A DNA stretch of 64,000 nucleotides from Megalobrama amblycephala (GCF_018812025.1 NC_063049.1:16763258-16827257), one strand, 5' to 3'; shown: positions 19,131 to 30,873, counted from the first letter of the stretch. Notes: generated by a model not told the origin, from the letters alone. Translations and numbers: made by a program.

Positions 19131-20341
19131 ATGAGGACATGTTTGTTATTATTGCTGTGGTGGTTGCCATGAAATACAAAGCACATGGGCCACAAAACAT
19201 ACTTAATGACAGCAATACATGGACAATACTTAATGCTACAAATTTTTTTGACCGATAATAGGAGAATTCTGAATGAAATAGCTGAAAATATGAGACTGTA
19301 GTCGCTGTTTTTAACAAAAGTAAAGAGAGATTACATCATCACAGACTTAAGAGGGCTGAGGCCATCACAGATTTTTGTGCTGGCAGCTAATCGCTGAGAG
19401 TTAATCGCTGAATTCTAGGGGGGCCGAGATGAAAGACTTGGGCTTAAGTCCCTCTAAATAAGCTGTAGGATCACCTACGCATGTAACACATGAGTTACGT
19501 GCACATCCTCAGCTGTTCTGAAGGACGGCATGTGTGAACTATTCATTCTTATCAGGTGTAAAACCTTCAACACTAACAAATCAGATAGCACACATGGTTT
19601 ACTGCAGAAACTCCAGTCAAAGGTTGCATGTTTTGTTCAGCTGTCTGAAGCATGTGCGTACATGCAGTGGGGGTGGGGTTTGGGAAGGGGAGGGGAGGGT
19701 TCTGCGCATCTCTGAAGACATCATTCTCCGTGAAAAAAATGCTGCTACAGACCACACTTTGTCAAAAACCCACATCTCTACACAACCTCACATTCAGCAG
19801 AAATGCACTTGACTATGCCAAAGTTGCAGATGTTGTTAACCAGTTTAGTCTGCCATAGACCATAATCGCTTCATATAAATCACATCACATTGCATGAAAT
19901 GATAGAATATCAAGCCGTGCGATACTCCAATGTGTCTTCAGAATCCTGCCGAATGATTCACCACCACCATCTGTCCCGAGTTGCTGATTGCCCAGAAAAC
20001 ATCTCCTGTCCCACCTGCCCATCTTCCTGTGTGTCTTTCTCCACTCCCAGGGGAAAATAAGAAAATTAAAAGACAGAAAAAATGTCAGTTTATGAGGGAG
20101 GAATGTGGCTATGTTTGGAATAGAATGCTAGCTTACTTCTTATATAATTCTGCACAGTATATATAATGCATACTATAAAAAATAGTATACGAAAGAACAT
20201 ATGAACATATGCTATTTGAAATGTCTGCAGTATTGTGTAAGTGCCGCCCAGTTATAATCCTGGAAATAAAACACTTATTTTGCATTTTTAATGCAATTTT
20301 GTTTTAAACTTAATGCTTTTTATTCAAGCTAATTTTGAAGC
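19131..20341. other. Gap, nothing recognised
   Basis: AT-rich. Short frames at 19530-19858 overlap in several registers and show no family pattern. Confidence 0.4.
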
Positions 20342-20347
20342 ATGATC

Positions 20348-21145
20348 TTACGGAAGAGGATTAGGGCCAAGCAATAATAAAAAAATAAAACCATCTCGAG
20401 ATTAAAGTTGTTAAATTTTGAGAAAAAATTTGTTAAATTTCGAGAAAAAAGTCGAAATAAAATGTTGCGAATAAACTCATTAAATTACGAGAAAAAACTC
20501 GTTAAATTTCGAGGAAAAAGTCGAGATAAAATGTTGAGAATAAACTTGTTAAATTACGAGAAAAAAATTGTTAAATTTCGAGGAAAAAGACGAGATAAAA
20601 TGTTGAGAATAAAGTCATTAAATTACGAGAAAAATAAAATGTTGAGAATAAAGTCATTAAATTATGAGAAAAAAAGTCGTTAAATTATGAGAATTTAACG
20701 AATTTGTTCTTGTAATTTAACGACTTTTTTCTCGTAATTTAATGACTTTATTCTCAACATTTTATCTCGACTTTTCTCGAAATTTAATGAGTTTTCTTCT
20801 CGTAATTTAACGAGTTTATTCTCAACATTTTTTCTCGACTTTTTTCTCGAAATTTAACGACATTTTTCTCATAATTTAACAAATTTGTTATCGTAATTTA
20901 ACAACTTTTTTCTCGTAATTTAATGACTTTATTCTCAACATTTTATCTCGACTTTTTTCTTGAAATTTAACACGTTTTTTTCTCGTAATTTAATGAGTTT
21001 ATTCTCAAAATTTTATCTCGACTTTTTTCTCGAAATTTTACGAGTTTTTTCTCATAATTTAACGAGTTTATTCTCGAAATTTAACAACTTTAATCTCGAG
21101 ATGGTTTTATTTTTTTATTATTGTTTGGCCATAATCCTCTTCCGT
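20348..21145. mobile_element. Palindromic element built of short tandem units
   Basis: Ends TTACGGAAGAGGATTA and the complement of TAATCCTCTTCCGT are flanked on both sides by ATGATC (20342-20347, 21146-21151), a likely target duplication. The left half repeats variants of GTTAAATTACGAGAAAAAA and GTCGAGATAAAATGTTGAG. The right half carries the complement in reverse order, with the centre near 20695. The whole 798 bp can fold back on itself. There is no ORF beyond those forced by the repeats. Confidence 0.75.
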
Positions 21146-21653
21146 ATGATCAAGTAATGAATCAAAATACAAATGTTATACACTACCATTTAAAAGTTTT
21201 TAATGTTTTTGAAAGAAGTCTCTTCAATGCTCATCAAGGCTGCATTTATTTGAAAAATACAGTAAAAAAATATATATTGTGAAATATTGTTATAATTTAA
21301 AGTGCCCCTGTTATGCTTTTTTGGATATTAGCCTACCTTTCATGCAATGTGTAATGTAGCTTTTCAAAGTTGTGAAGCCGAAAGTACACGATTAATAAAG
21401 TTATTGTCTCTCAAAAGAAAGAATTGACTCTGAACAGCCTAAACGAGTTGTTAGGAATTCGAATCCCACTTCCGTGACAGCTACACATCACTGGGTAACA
21501 CACTTGCCTAATGCCCGCCTATGGTCTTCATTGGCTGCTCGCGAACAAAGTCTACTTTGACCTTCCCCCAAACACTGTAGCTGGTTTGTATTGTGATTTA
21601 CAATATTAATTTTACATTAATATTGTAAAATTGACGCCATTGTTACTGTCTTA

Positions 21654-22252
21654 AGGCAGGAACACACCAAGCCGTCGGTCGGCCGTCGGGCAGTTTTTAT
21701 TCGTCAGCCGACTAAGTTTTCTCAGTGTGTTCCACACCATCGGTTGAAGTTGGTCCTCGTCGGCTTTTTTTCGTCCGATTCAACATGTTGAATCGGAGTC
21801 GGAGCTCGTCAGTCCGTCGGGCCATCTGATCATTCTGATTGGCTGTTCAGCTACTGCCACCTGCTGGTTCAGAAAGGCATTTCATCTCATGCAGGCGCAG
21901 AACTGATGTGCTACTTGGCCATCAGGTGTCGAGCGTTGGTTTGGTGCAGGGGTAGGTAAGTTCGGTCCTAGAGAGCTGCTGTCCTGCAGAGTTTAGCTCC
22001 AACCCTGAAAAAAAACCTTCAGCTGCCTATAGACTTAGTAATCCTGAAGAGCTTGATTAGCTTGTTCAGGTGTGTTTGATTAAGGTTGGAGCTAAACTCA
22101 GCAGAACAGCGGCTCTCTAGGACTGAACTTGCCTACCCCTGGTTTAGTGTGTCAGGACAACTTTGGACACAGACGCTGCTGACAGGAGCCAACCCTGCAG
22201 TCTACTTTCGTCGCCACTAGTTCGTCAGCGTCGGCTTGGTGTGTTCTGGCCT
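21654..22252. mobile_element. MITE 'B' copy 1, interrupted
   Basis: The ends are AGGCAGGAACACACC and the complement of GGTGTGTTCTGGCCT, flanked by TTA on both sides (21651-21653, 22253-22255), which suits PIF/Harbinger. Without the inserted 203 bp it is 396 bp, almost the length of copy 2. Confidence 0.7.
21947..22141. mobile_element. hAT-type MITE 'C', 195 bp
   Basis: The ends are CAGGGGTAGGTAAGTTCGG and the complement of GAACTTGCCTACCCCTG. Eight-base flanks GTTTGGTG (21939-21946) and GTTTAGTG (22142-22149) differ at one base. Copy 2 of MITE B shows the empty site. An 8-bp duplication with CAGGGGT-type ends is the hAT signature. Confidence 0.85.
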
Positions 22253-22256
22253 TTAA

Positions 22257-22650
22257 AGGTAGGAACACACCAAGCCGACGGTCGGCCGTCAGGCAGTTGT
22301 TGTTCGTCCGCCGACTAAGTTTTCTCAGTGTGTTCTGCACCGTCAGCTGAAGTTGGTTATCGTCTGCTTTTTTTCATCCAATTCGACATGTTGAATCGGC
22401 ATCGGAGCTCATTGGTCCGTCGGGCCATCTGATCATTCTGATTGGCTGTTCAGCTACTGCCACCTGCTGGTACGGAAAGGCATTTCATCTTACGCAGGTG
22501 CAGAACTGACGTGCTACTTGGTTGTCGGCTGTCGAGTGTCGGTTTGGTGTGTCAGGCCAACTTTGGACACAGGCGCTGCTGACATGAGCCAACCCCGCAG
22601 TCTTTTTCGTCGCCATTAGTTCTTCACGTCGGCTTGTTGTGTTCCTGCCT
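22257..22650. mobile_element. MITE 'B' copy 2, uninterrupted
   Basis: 394 bp with AGGTAGGAACACACC at the left and the complement of GTGTTCCTGCCT at the right. It directly follows copy 1 with only four bases between, in the same orientation. Confidence 0.75.
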
Positions 22651-23085
22651 TTACAGTGTGTACAATCGCTGAGCATTAGGAAGCCTCCGGAGCTTATCAT
22701 GATGGCCGTTTGTTTCTGCATGTGCTGTAAGCGGAAAGTCAGACTCGGCCATCTGGCCAATCAGAGCAGAGCAGGCTCTCGGAAAGGAGGGGTTTAGAGA
22801 GACTGAAGCATTGGACGAGTTGTTTTAGAATCACTGAAAAATCTGGTGATGTGCAATGTATATTATGAGAAAATTAATTTATTACCTTTGATGCATGTGA
22901 ACCTTTTATAGGAGACCTCCAAAATAAAATTAAGAATCTTTAAAATAGCATAATAGGGGTACTTTAAAATAACTCTTTATCTATTTGAAAATATTATAAA
23001 GTATAATTTATTCTTGTGATTGCAAAGCTGAATTTTCAGCATCATTACTCCAGTCTTCAGTGTCACATGATCCTTCAGAAACCTA

Positions 23086-24149
23086 TTTGAATGGTAGTAC
23101 AGATAATGTGTAATGTTTCTGTTAAAATAATTTGTCCTATTTCAGACTTCAGCATGTTTCTACTGTATCTGTTTGTTCAACCAATGGCAGCTAAGGGGAG
23201 TGTTTTGAAAACCTGTTTTTTTAGTTTGGTGATGCTAGTGGTGCAGAAATTACATACTTCACCTTTTAAAAAACATGGCAATAATTACTTCCTGGTCCCA
23301 CAACGCACTGGAAATGGAAGGTCAATTCAAGAGAATTGTGTTGTAGGATAATTGTATGTACTCACACACACACTGGAAAGTATAACACACCGTACATACA
23401 TTTCATGAATACTGTGCACAGTATGCATAATCTATCCTGTATAAATGATAAGAATAGCATGTTATTATTCCATACATAGCCTTTATCTCCATGTGTCTAA
23501 TGAAGTCAACAGATTTCTATTAGATTTCTCAGATATGACTAGTTGTATGCGTTTCTCTGGCCTTTGAAGCTTTACACGATGGCACAAGTGCCGAGAGCCT
23601 CCCTGTGGGGTTCCAGAATCAACGCCGCAGTTAGCTTTAATGATCTGTCTTAAAGTAGACGCGGTAATCAGGTTAGTACATCAAACAGAGCAGAGAATAA
23701 TTTAGTTTCACCATTTAGAAAACCCTACAGATATTACAGCAGGAAGCAATAAACTCTAGAGTGCAAGTTAGAAAAACAAAGCTTCGTCCTCTGAAACCGG
23801 ATGGAGTCCTGGTCCTGGCCCAGGTGCCTTGTCATGGTTGCAATCTGTGTCTGCCATCCCACCAGAGAGCCACCGTGAACCAGAACTGTCAGCACAGTGC
23901 AATTTGTTCCGAGAGGAGAAAGAGCCGCACCACCTGCAGCACGTGCCTGCCCACCGTCCCCAGAGGAAGGACACAGCAACAATTAGACTGTTGCGTCTTC
24001 TGCTTTCTCCACTGCAGAACCAGTTTATGTTGAATAAATATATAGATTCTTTAAAATAATACTTTTATTAACTTTTTTGTCCACTTTCAACCACGTCTGT
24101 CCTGATTTCTTTGAGAGGAGGGTCTATGTGTGGGTAAATGTAGGGGCTT
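23086..24149. other. Gap, nothing firmly recognised
   Basis: The segment 23761-24060 is less AT-rich and ends with AATAAATA near 24034, but its overlapping short frames on both strands have no recognisable domain. I leave it unannotated. Confidence 0.4.
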
Positions 24150-24526
24150 TTTCAGATCTTTCGATCTAATGGATGAAATAAGCTCATGCAATTTTCATAT
24201 GAATGCAGATGGAGATTACAGAAAAACATACAGAGAGCAGCAGCTTTCGTTTCTGCTCTGATAGTCGCAAGACCATTCTGAACGCGTTGAGTGTGTGTTA
24301 GAAATCAGGAATGGTGGGTCTTCAGCCGACAAAGTTTAAATCCCGTCTGGCATAATTTTTACTCATTAGGTCAATAGGCTGAGAGTAGACAGTTTTTTGC
24401 TCTGTTCAAATACATTCGATCATATGAACGTCTGCACTATGAAAGCAATCTGGTTGAATGTGTTTTTGACAACGTCTGGAAGTGGTTGAAAGCACTTGTG
24501 ATCCGATCAACCAAAACGCATCTTAA

Positions 24527-26338
24527 AGGGTTAGGTTACCCAAAAATGAAAATAATGTAATTTATTACTCACCCTCATGTCATTCTACACCCATAAGACC
24601 TTCGTTCATCTTCGAAAAAACAAATTAAGACATTTTTAATGAAATCCGATGGTTCAGTGAGGCCTCTATTGCCCGCAACATGGGCGACATTTGACTCTCG
24701 AGTTGAATTTTTTTATTTTTTATTTTTTTTTTGGAAGGTAAAAAACGTCTTTTTTTACCTGCATTAGCAAATTATTCACAGAAATGTTAAGCAAACAAGT
24801 AAGTTTGCTTGTTGTTTATTTACTCATTTATTTAATAAATCACTTAATTTTATTATCACAGGAAATGACGCAGACGATATGTGAATGATTGTCCATCATT
24901 TTGTGAGCAACTGTTGATAAAGAAAAATACCACGTCGCAATATTGAAAGTATTTCCATTTTAAACCATGAAAGTAAAAACTGACTGAGCTTTTGGCATCT
25001 GATGCTGCATTAATGGTGCATATTCTCTTGGAGATGATGTGAGATGATTCCAATTTATTTTCTTAATATTTCTCTTTTGGCCCATAGTAAGATACGCCAC
25101 TGTGAAGAGAAAAACGGCATTCAGGCACGGCATCAAAGTGATTACCTTTTTTATCCAAATCCAAATGCATGGACCGCTCAATGTTCAGTACTGCAATGTA
25201 TCTTGTCACGTGTTTCTCGTGTTTTCAGTTGGCGCAAGCAAGAAACGTTTACTAAACTGTGGACTAGCTTTGACTCTCTAAACAGTGGGTGCATGCAGCC
25301 GAATTTTATGACCGATTTTAAAACACTGCTTCATGAAGCTTCGAAGCTTACAAATCACGTGACTTTGGCGCTCCGAAAAAACTAATTCGTTAAGCTTCAA
25401 AGCTGTGTTTTGAAATCGGCCATCACTAGATATTGTTGTTATTTAAGTTGTTATTTTGTTTTTTTTGGCACACAAAAAGTATTCTTGTCGCTTTATAATA
25501 TTAAGGTAGAACCACTGAACTCACATAAACTGTTTTAAATATGTTTTGAGTACCTTTCTGGATCTTGAGAAGTTTGGCGACATTGCTGTCAATAGAGGCC
25601 TCACTGATCCATCAGATTTCATCAAAAATATATTAATTTGTGTTCTGAAGATGATCAAAGGTCTTAAAGGTGCCCTAGAACTTATTTTTAAAAGATGTAA
25701 TATAAGTCTAAGGTGTCCCCTGAATGTGTCTGTGAAGTTTCAGCTCAAAATACCCCATCATACCCCATTATACAGACTGCAAGTGTTTAAAAATGAAAAT
25801 AGCGACGGCTCTTGTCTCCGTGAATACAGTAATAAACGATGGTAACTTTAACCACATTTAACAGTACATTAGCAACATGCTAACGAAACATTTAGAAAGA
25901 CAATTCACAAATATCACTAAAAATATCATGTTATCATGGATCATGTCAGTTATTATTGCTCCGTCTGCCATTTTTCGCTATTGTTCTTGCTTGCTTACCT
26001 AGTCTGATGATTCAGCTGTGCACATCCAGGCGTTCTGCCCTTGTTTAATGGCTTGATCATGGGCTGGCATATGCAAATATTGGGGGTGTACACCCTGACT
26101 GTTACGTAACAGTCGGTGTTATGTTGAGATTCGCCTGTTGTTCAGAGGTCTTTTAAACAAATGAGATTTATATAAGAAGGAGGAAACAATGGAGTTTGAA
26201 CCTCAGTGTATGTCTTTTCCATGTACTGAACTCTTGCTATTCAACTATGCCAATATAAATTCAATATTTAATTCTAGGGCACCTTTAAGGGTGTAGAACG
26301 GCATGAGGGTGAGTAATAAAAGACATAATTTTCATTTT
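24527..26338. mobile_element. TTAA-type element 'E', interrupted
   Basis: It starts AGGGTTAGGTTACCC after TTAA (24523-24526) and ends before TTAA (26339-26342), with the right terminus about 15 bp short of the family end. Both halves carry the inverted TCACCCTCATG phrase. It contains element D. Confidence 0.6.
25668..26284. mobile_element. TTAA-flanked MITE 'D', 617 bp
   Basis: The ends AGGTGCCCTAGAA are perfect inverted repeats, flanked by TTAA at 25664-25667 and 26285-26288. The empty site is visible at about 17294 in another copy of E. There is no transposase. Confidence 0.85.
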
Positions 26339-26358
26339 TTAATACCAGGTGTAAACTC

Positions 26359-27636
26359 TGTTCTGTTAATTTTACTGTGCCTTCTCCGCAGCCTCGCTGT
26401 CCCATCCTAAGATGCACACTATAGTAGTGATTCCCGGACTTCACGCAGCCCTCGCAGAGAGACAGGAGGTTATCTGCAGAGACATCTCATTGACTCATTC
26501 AGAGCAACCATCAAAAAATCACTTTCTGCAAGGGCACCAGTGACATGGCTCATAAGTCTGATTTTAACACCATCCTCCCAGCTAACAGGGGACGTTTCAG
26601 AACTTTGGATAACTTTCTGGCAAAGTTCTCTCAAAGTTATGAACATTTTTGTTAGTTAGGCTGTCCCTCACTTTTCCTTTCTTTTCCCAAACACATACAC
26701 ACACAGGCTGAATGAACTCAGCAAATTATTGCCAAACTTTATCCAAATAAAGGATGTATGCATATGTAACCAACTGATTATGTAACGTGCAAAACTGTCA
26801 ACCAGTAGAGATATTTGAGTGGTAAAGAAACATTGTCTAGTCTGAAAATACAGTGCAGCAGGTGTCCTAGATAAGTCAAGATGAGGAAAAACTTAATAAA
26901 ATATGTAACAGAAAGCAGAGTTTGAGGTTTACGGTTGCCTACATTCACATGGCTTACATTCACAAGTTTCCATCCATCCATCCATCCATCCATCCATCCA
27001 TCCATCCATCCATCCATCCATCCAATGATATTAGTTCTACTGCTTTAAGTCTTGTTTGTAACTCGTGTAATAATGTGAAGCAGCTGTTTTTGCCAGATTT
27101 CTCATTCATTAATGAATCTGATCTTTTTACTTGCATCCATCACAGTCAAAATTAAAAGAAAATATCAAACGATATGAAGTACCTTTTATCTGTCAGATAT
27201 TTAATATTAAAACCATTTGCTGTTGAATTTCCAGCAAAAAATAACTATATATCACAGGCAAACTATGTATCAATATAATTACTCAGACTATGATATAAGA
27301 GTTTGGTCATACTGCCAACCTCCACTCAACACTGTTGATAAATCAATTTTTATATAAAAAAGGACACCTCATTGTCTTTTTAAAGCAAGAATGAATCATG
27401 CAAAATGGCGATGTAGGCTATTATGATGGATGTAGGATCATCAACCCCTTCATAGCATTCTGATATTCAGCCTTCAGCAAGCACAAAATCAATTATTACG
27501 GCAGGAAAAAGACACACTTTTCATCTGTTAGTAAAAACTTAATATCAATTTTCATACTGTACATTATAATGTTTTGATGGCTAAATTCACTTGTAGCATT
27601 TAAAACTTTCTTTTTTTTGGGACAAAACAGTACTTA
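26359..27636. other. Gap with microsatellite
   Basis: No gene. It contains the (CCAT)n tract. Confidence 0.45.
26971..27024. repeat. (CCAT)n microsatellite
   Basis: About 13 uninterrupted tetranucleotides. Confidence 0.95.
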
Positions 27637-28026
27637 TCTTTGGAAGATTGTTTCTGCCACAAACTAAAAAAAAAATTACAACTTTTGATTTCTCAATTGT
27701 GACATTTTTTCACATAGTTGTGAGTTTCTGTCTCACAATTTTGATTTTATAATTCGCAATTACGAGTCTTTATCTCACAATTAAGATTTTTTTTTTAAAA
27801 ATCAGAATTGCGAGATATAAATCCGGAATTGCAAGAAATAAAGTTAGAATTCCGAGTTTATAGCTCACAATTCAAATAAAGTCAGAATTGTGAGATATAA
27901 GCTCATAACTCTGACTTTATTTTGATTGTGAGAAATAAACTCAGAATTGCAAGAAAAAAAAATGTCAGAATTGTGAGATAAAAAGGTTGTAATTAAATTT
28001 TTTGGTGGTGGAAACGAGCTTCCAAA
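27637..28026. mobile_element. Palindromic element of CAGAATTGCGAG units
   Basis: The left end CTTTGGAAGATTGTTTCTGC is complementary, with mismatches, to the right end GAAACGAGCTTCCAAA. The interior is short units alternating TCACAATT-type and AATTGTGAG-type words in opposite orientations. The architecture resembles 20348-21145 but the units are different. Confidence 0.55.
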
Positions 28027-28100
28027 TGTATCAGTTATCAATCAGAATGTAAAAAAAATAATTATCAGATTATTGTTATCATGGGGAATTTTGTCTTTGT

Positions 28101-28101
<1 letters not shown>

Positions 28102-28129
<28 letters not shown>
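28102..28129. repeat. Poly-T run
   Basis: Twenty-eight T bases, possibly the complement of a retroposon A-tail; no element body was identified. Confidence 0.9.
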
Positions 28130-28132
<3 letters not shown>

Positions 28133-28959
28133 GAATATATTGAGATAACTGGATCCTCAACATGAACTGATTTATGAAAACGGTCATGAATGTTAAAAAC
28201 ATATAGTTTATAACAATACTCATCAATAACATCAATGATGCTTTGCCACTTTTTGTCCTTCTTTGTTGGTCTTATGATGCAGCGCTTCATCTCTCCTCTG
28301 AATCTGGCAGCCAATCAGACTGTTGAGAGAGAGAGGGCATGCATGCTCCAATCAGACATATGCCGAGCATAGAAACGTGCACATCCCACACATGCACATG
28401 CAGGAGTAGCAAACCGCTGCATCACCGCGGAGCAGCTTTGAGGGTTACACACTCACATAAACCCACAAACGCTCGCTCGCACACTCACTTACACACATAA
28501 TGGTGACAATGAGAGGATCCTCAAAGAGAGAGTGGAGGAGAAGAGGACAATGGACAGAAACTATGCCATATACCAGGGGTCTGTTACTATAGCAACGCCA
28601 CACTTCCTCTCTCTCTCTCTATCTCTCTCTCTCTTCCATCTTTGCCTGGATGGAAGGAATAAATTAAAACTGATGTTGTAAAACACATCTACATTTTACA
28701 CAGAATAAAATGTAGTGTACAATATTTCGATGACAGACATGCCATTTGCCAGTAACTGAAGATTAAATCATTATTATCAATAGCAATAAAAAATTACAGT
28801 TGATGAACATTTTTGCTAGTGGCATTATGGCATCCCGCGATGTTTAGCCAATGTTTCTTGACACAACAAAACACACAAGACATAAACTATGATATAAACA
28901 AAATTAACATTAAACATTTCAATTTGTAGCAGTCATTCAATTCATTTTCAACAAATTCT
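28130..28959. other. Gap, nothing firmly recognised
   Basis: 28280-28600 is less AT-rich, with a CT run at 28608-28634. The ATG at 28500 opens only a short frame of no family. Confidence 0.4.
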
Positions 28960-29146
28960 TTAAAGGAATATTTATTCAGCAAGGACTCATTAAATTGATC
29001 AAAAGTGAGAGTACAGAGTCTTTACAGCACAACTGTTTTCAACATTGATCATACTAAGAAATGTTTCTTCAGCAGCAAATCAGCATATAAGAATGATTTC
29101 TGAAGGATCATGTGACACTGAAGACTGCAGTAATGATGCTGAATGC
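28960..29146 (-). repeat. Dispersed repeat 'H', minus-strand fragment
   Basis: CAGCACAACTGTTTTCAACATTG and GATTTCTGAAGGATCATGTG match the other copies. It shows the GTTTTCAAC site that DIRS interrupts near 2614. Confidence 0.7.
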
Positions 29147-29782
29147 CCTGCATGTGTGTCTGATGGTTCTGAATTATACATTCATCATAGTTTAAATGTA
29201 AAACAAATATGCTTGTTGTACTCTATGAGCTGAGACGCTACATGACACATGACAACAATCTGAATGAATTTTTCATCAACTATATTCATATTTAATTCAT
29301 TATGAAACTGAACACTTGTAATTAGTCAAACTAATTACTAATTCAAACGGCAGTAGTTAAGAGCATTTTAAAGTCCACATTCTAAGCTTTAAAATATGCT
29401 TGTGTACTTATGTATGTTATGTGTCAAGTGTCTAATGGGTCTTGTTAAAATGGCTAATTAAAATTACTTTTTTGTTATTGACCCAGAAGTTCCATATTGG
29501 TCTTTCCCTAATGAAAACAGGGTGAACAAAATGTTGATGTAAATGTAAATGCCACTGTGACCTTCATTCTGTTAAAATACTCTCTTTAAAGTGAAAATAC
29601 AACTATTACTATATCGATTTTTTCCTCCTAATGAATCAATTCATCAAAAAAAAAAAAAAAAAAGCACTCTTCATTAATTGAAAAAACATGTATATACATG
29701 AATATACATGAACATGAATATACAGTATGGTATACTATGTGTGCAAGAATGGTTTATATATTAAAGAAAAACACAGTGACAT
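29147..29782. other. Gap, nothing recognised
   Basis: AT-rich, with an A-run at about 29647-29663. No gene. Confidence 0.45.
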
Positions 29783-29786
29783 TTAA

Positions 29787-30566
29787 AGGGATAGTTCACC
29801 CAAAAATAAAAATTTGATGTTTATCTGCTTACCCCCAGGGCATCCAAGATGTAGGTGACTTTGTTTCTTCAGTAGAACACAAATGATGATTTTTAACTCC
29901 AACCGTTGCCGTCTGTCAGCCGTATAATTCGTGTCAATAGGAACTCCATCTATACGAGTCAAAAAAACACAACAGACAAATCCAAATTAAACCCTACGGC
30001 TCGTGACAACACATTGATGTCCTAAGGCATGAAACGATCGGTTTGTGCGAGAAACCGAACGGTATTTATATCATTTTTTACCTCTAAAACACCACTATGT
30101 CCAACTGTATTCAGCACTCAGTTAGTGAGGTCTGATCGCGCTCTGACAACGACAGTGATGTCTCGCTCTCATTGAAGCAAAGCACGAGACAACAGTTCCG
30201 TCATCAGAACGCGTTTTTTGACCTCACTAACCGGATGTGCAGGGCAGTTGGACATAGTGGTGTTTTAAAAGTTAAAAAATTATATAAATACTGTTCGGTT
30301 TCTCACACAAACCGATCGTTTCGTGTCTTAGGACATCAATGTTTCGTCACCAGCCGCAGGGTTTAATTTGGATTTGTCTGTCGTGTTTTTTTGACTCGTA
30401 TAGATGGAGTTCCTATTGACACGAATTATACGGCTGACAGACGGCAACGGTTGGAGTTAAAAATCGTCATTTGTGTTCTACTGAAGAAACAAAGTCACCT
30501 ACATCTTGGATGCCCTGGGGGTAAGCAGATAAACATCAAATTTTCATTTTTGGGTGAACTATCCCT
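29787..30566. mobile_element. Fold-back MITE, 780 bp
   Basis: Left arm 29787-30132 and right arm 30220-30566 are reverse complements over almost their whole length with few mismatches; the loop is 87 bp. The ends read AGGGATAGTTCACCC and TTAA flanks both sides (29783-29786, 30567-30570). There is no transposase. The right TTAA is also the start of an E-family copy, so it appears to have inserted at that element's end. Confidence 0.85.
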
Positions 30567-30570
30567 TTAA

Positions 30571-30873
30571 AGGGTTATTAATTTCTCACCCTCATGTCGT
30601 TCCACATCCGTAAGACCTTCGTTCATCTTCAGAACACAAATTAAGATATTTTTTGATAAAATCTGATGGCTCAGTGAGGCCTGCATAGCCAGCAAGATAA
30701 TTAACACTTTCAAACACCCAGAAAGCTACTAAAGACGTATTTAAAACAGTTCATGTGATTACAGTGGTTCAACCTTAATGTTATGAAGCGACGAGAATAC
30801 TTTTTGTGTGCCAAAAAAACAAAATAACATCTTTATTCAACAATATCTAGTGATGGCCGATTTCAGATCACTG
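30571..30873 (+). repeat. TTAA-type family 'E', left-half copy
   Basis: CTCACCCTCATGTCGTTCC, GACCTTCGTTCATCTTCAG and TACTTTTTGTGTGCC follow the order of the copy at 24527, in complement to its right half. About 30 bp are missing just inside the terminus. Confidence 0.7.

Larger units (their letters stand above)
21301..22963. mobile_element. TTAA-flanked MITE family 'A', interrupted
   Basis: The ends AGTGCCCCTGTTATGC and (reverse strand) AGTACCCCTATTATGC are flanked by TTAA at 21297-21300 and 22964-22967. Its own sequence is 21301-21650 and 22651-22963; the middle is two tandem copies of MITE 'B'. A second, uninterrupted but end-degraded copy is at 32851-33130. Confidence 0.75.
21181..23085 (+). 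repeat. Dispersed repeat 'H', interrupted full copy
   Basis: The left part (CACTACCATTTAAAAGTTTT to ATAATTTAA at 21300) resumes at 22964 with TTAAAATAACTCTTTATC and ends near AGAAACCTATTTGAATGG. The 1.66 kb between is a MITE nest. Confidence 0.7.
24150..26358. mobile_element. MITE family 'F', interrupted
   Basis: The left part to 24522 matches 40917-41349 (GAAAAACATACAGAGAGC, GGTCTTCAGCC, CAACCAAAACGCATC). It resumes at 26339 with TTAATACCAGGTGTAAAC, the family's right end. Between these lies element E, bounded by TTAA on each side. The left end is blurred. Confidence 0.6.

Noticed and set aside
23761..24059. Cys-rich frame resembling a zinc-binding protein
   Set aside because: Cysteine spacing is irregular, three frames are open over the same bases, and there is no start or splice context.
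28440..28600. 5' exon with an ATG near 28500
   Set aside because: The frame is about 30 codons without a donor site I can support or a known N-terminus.
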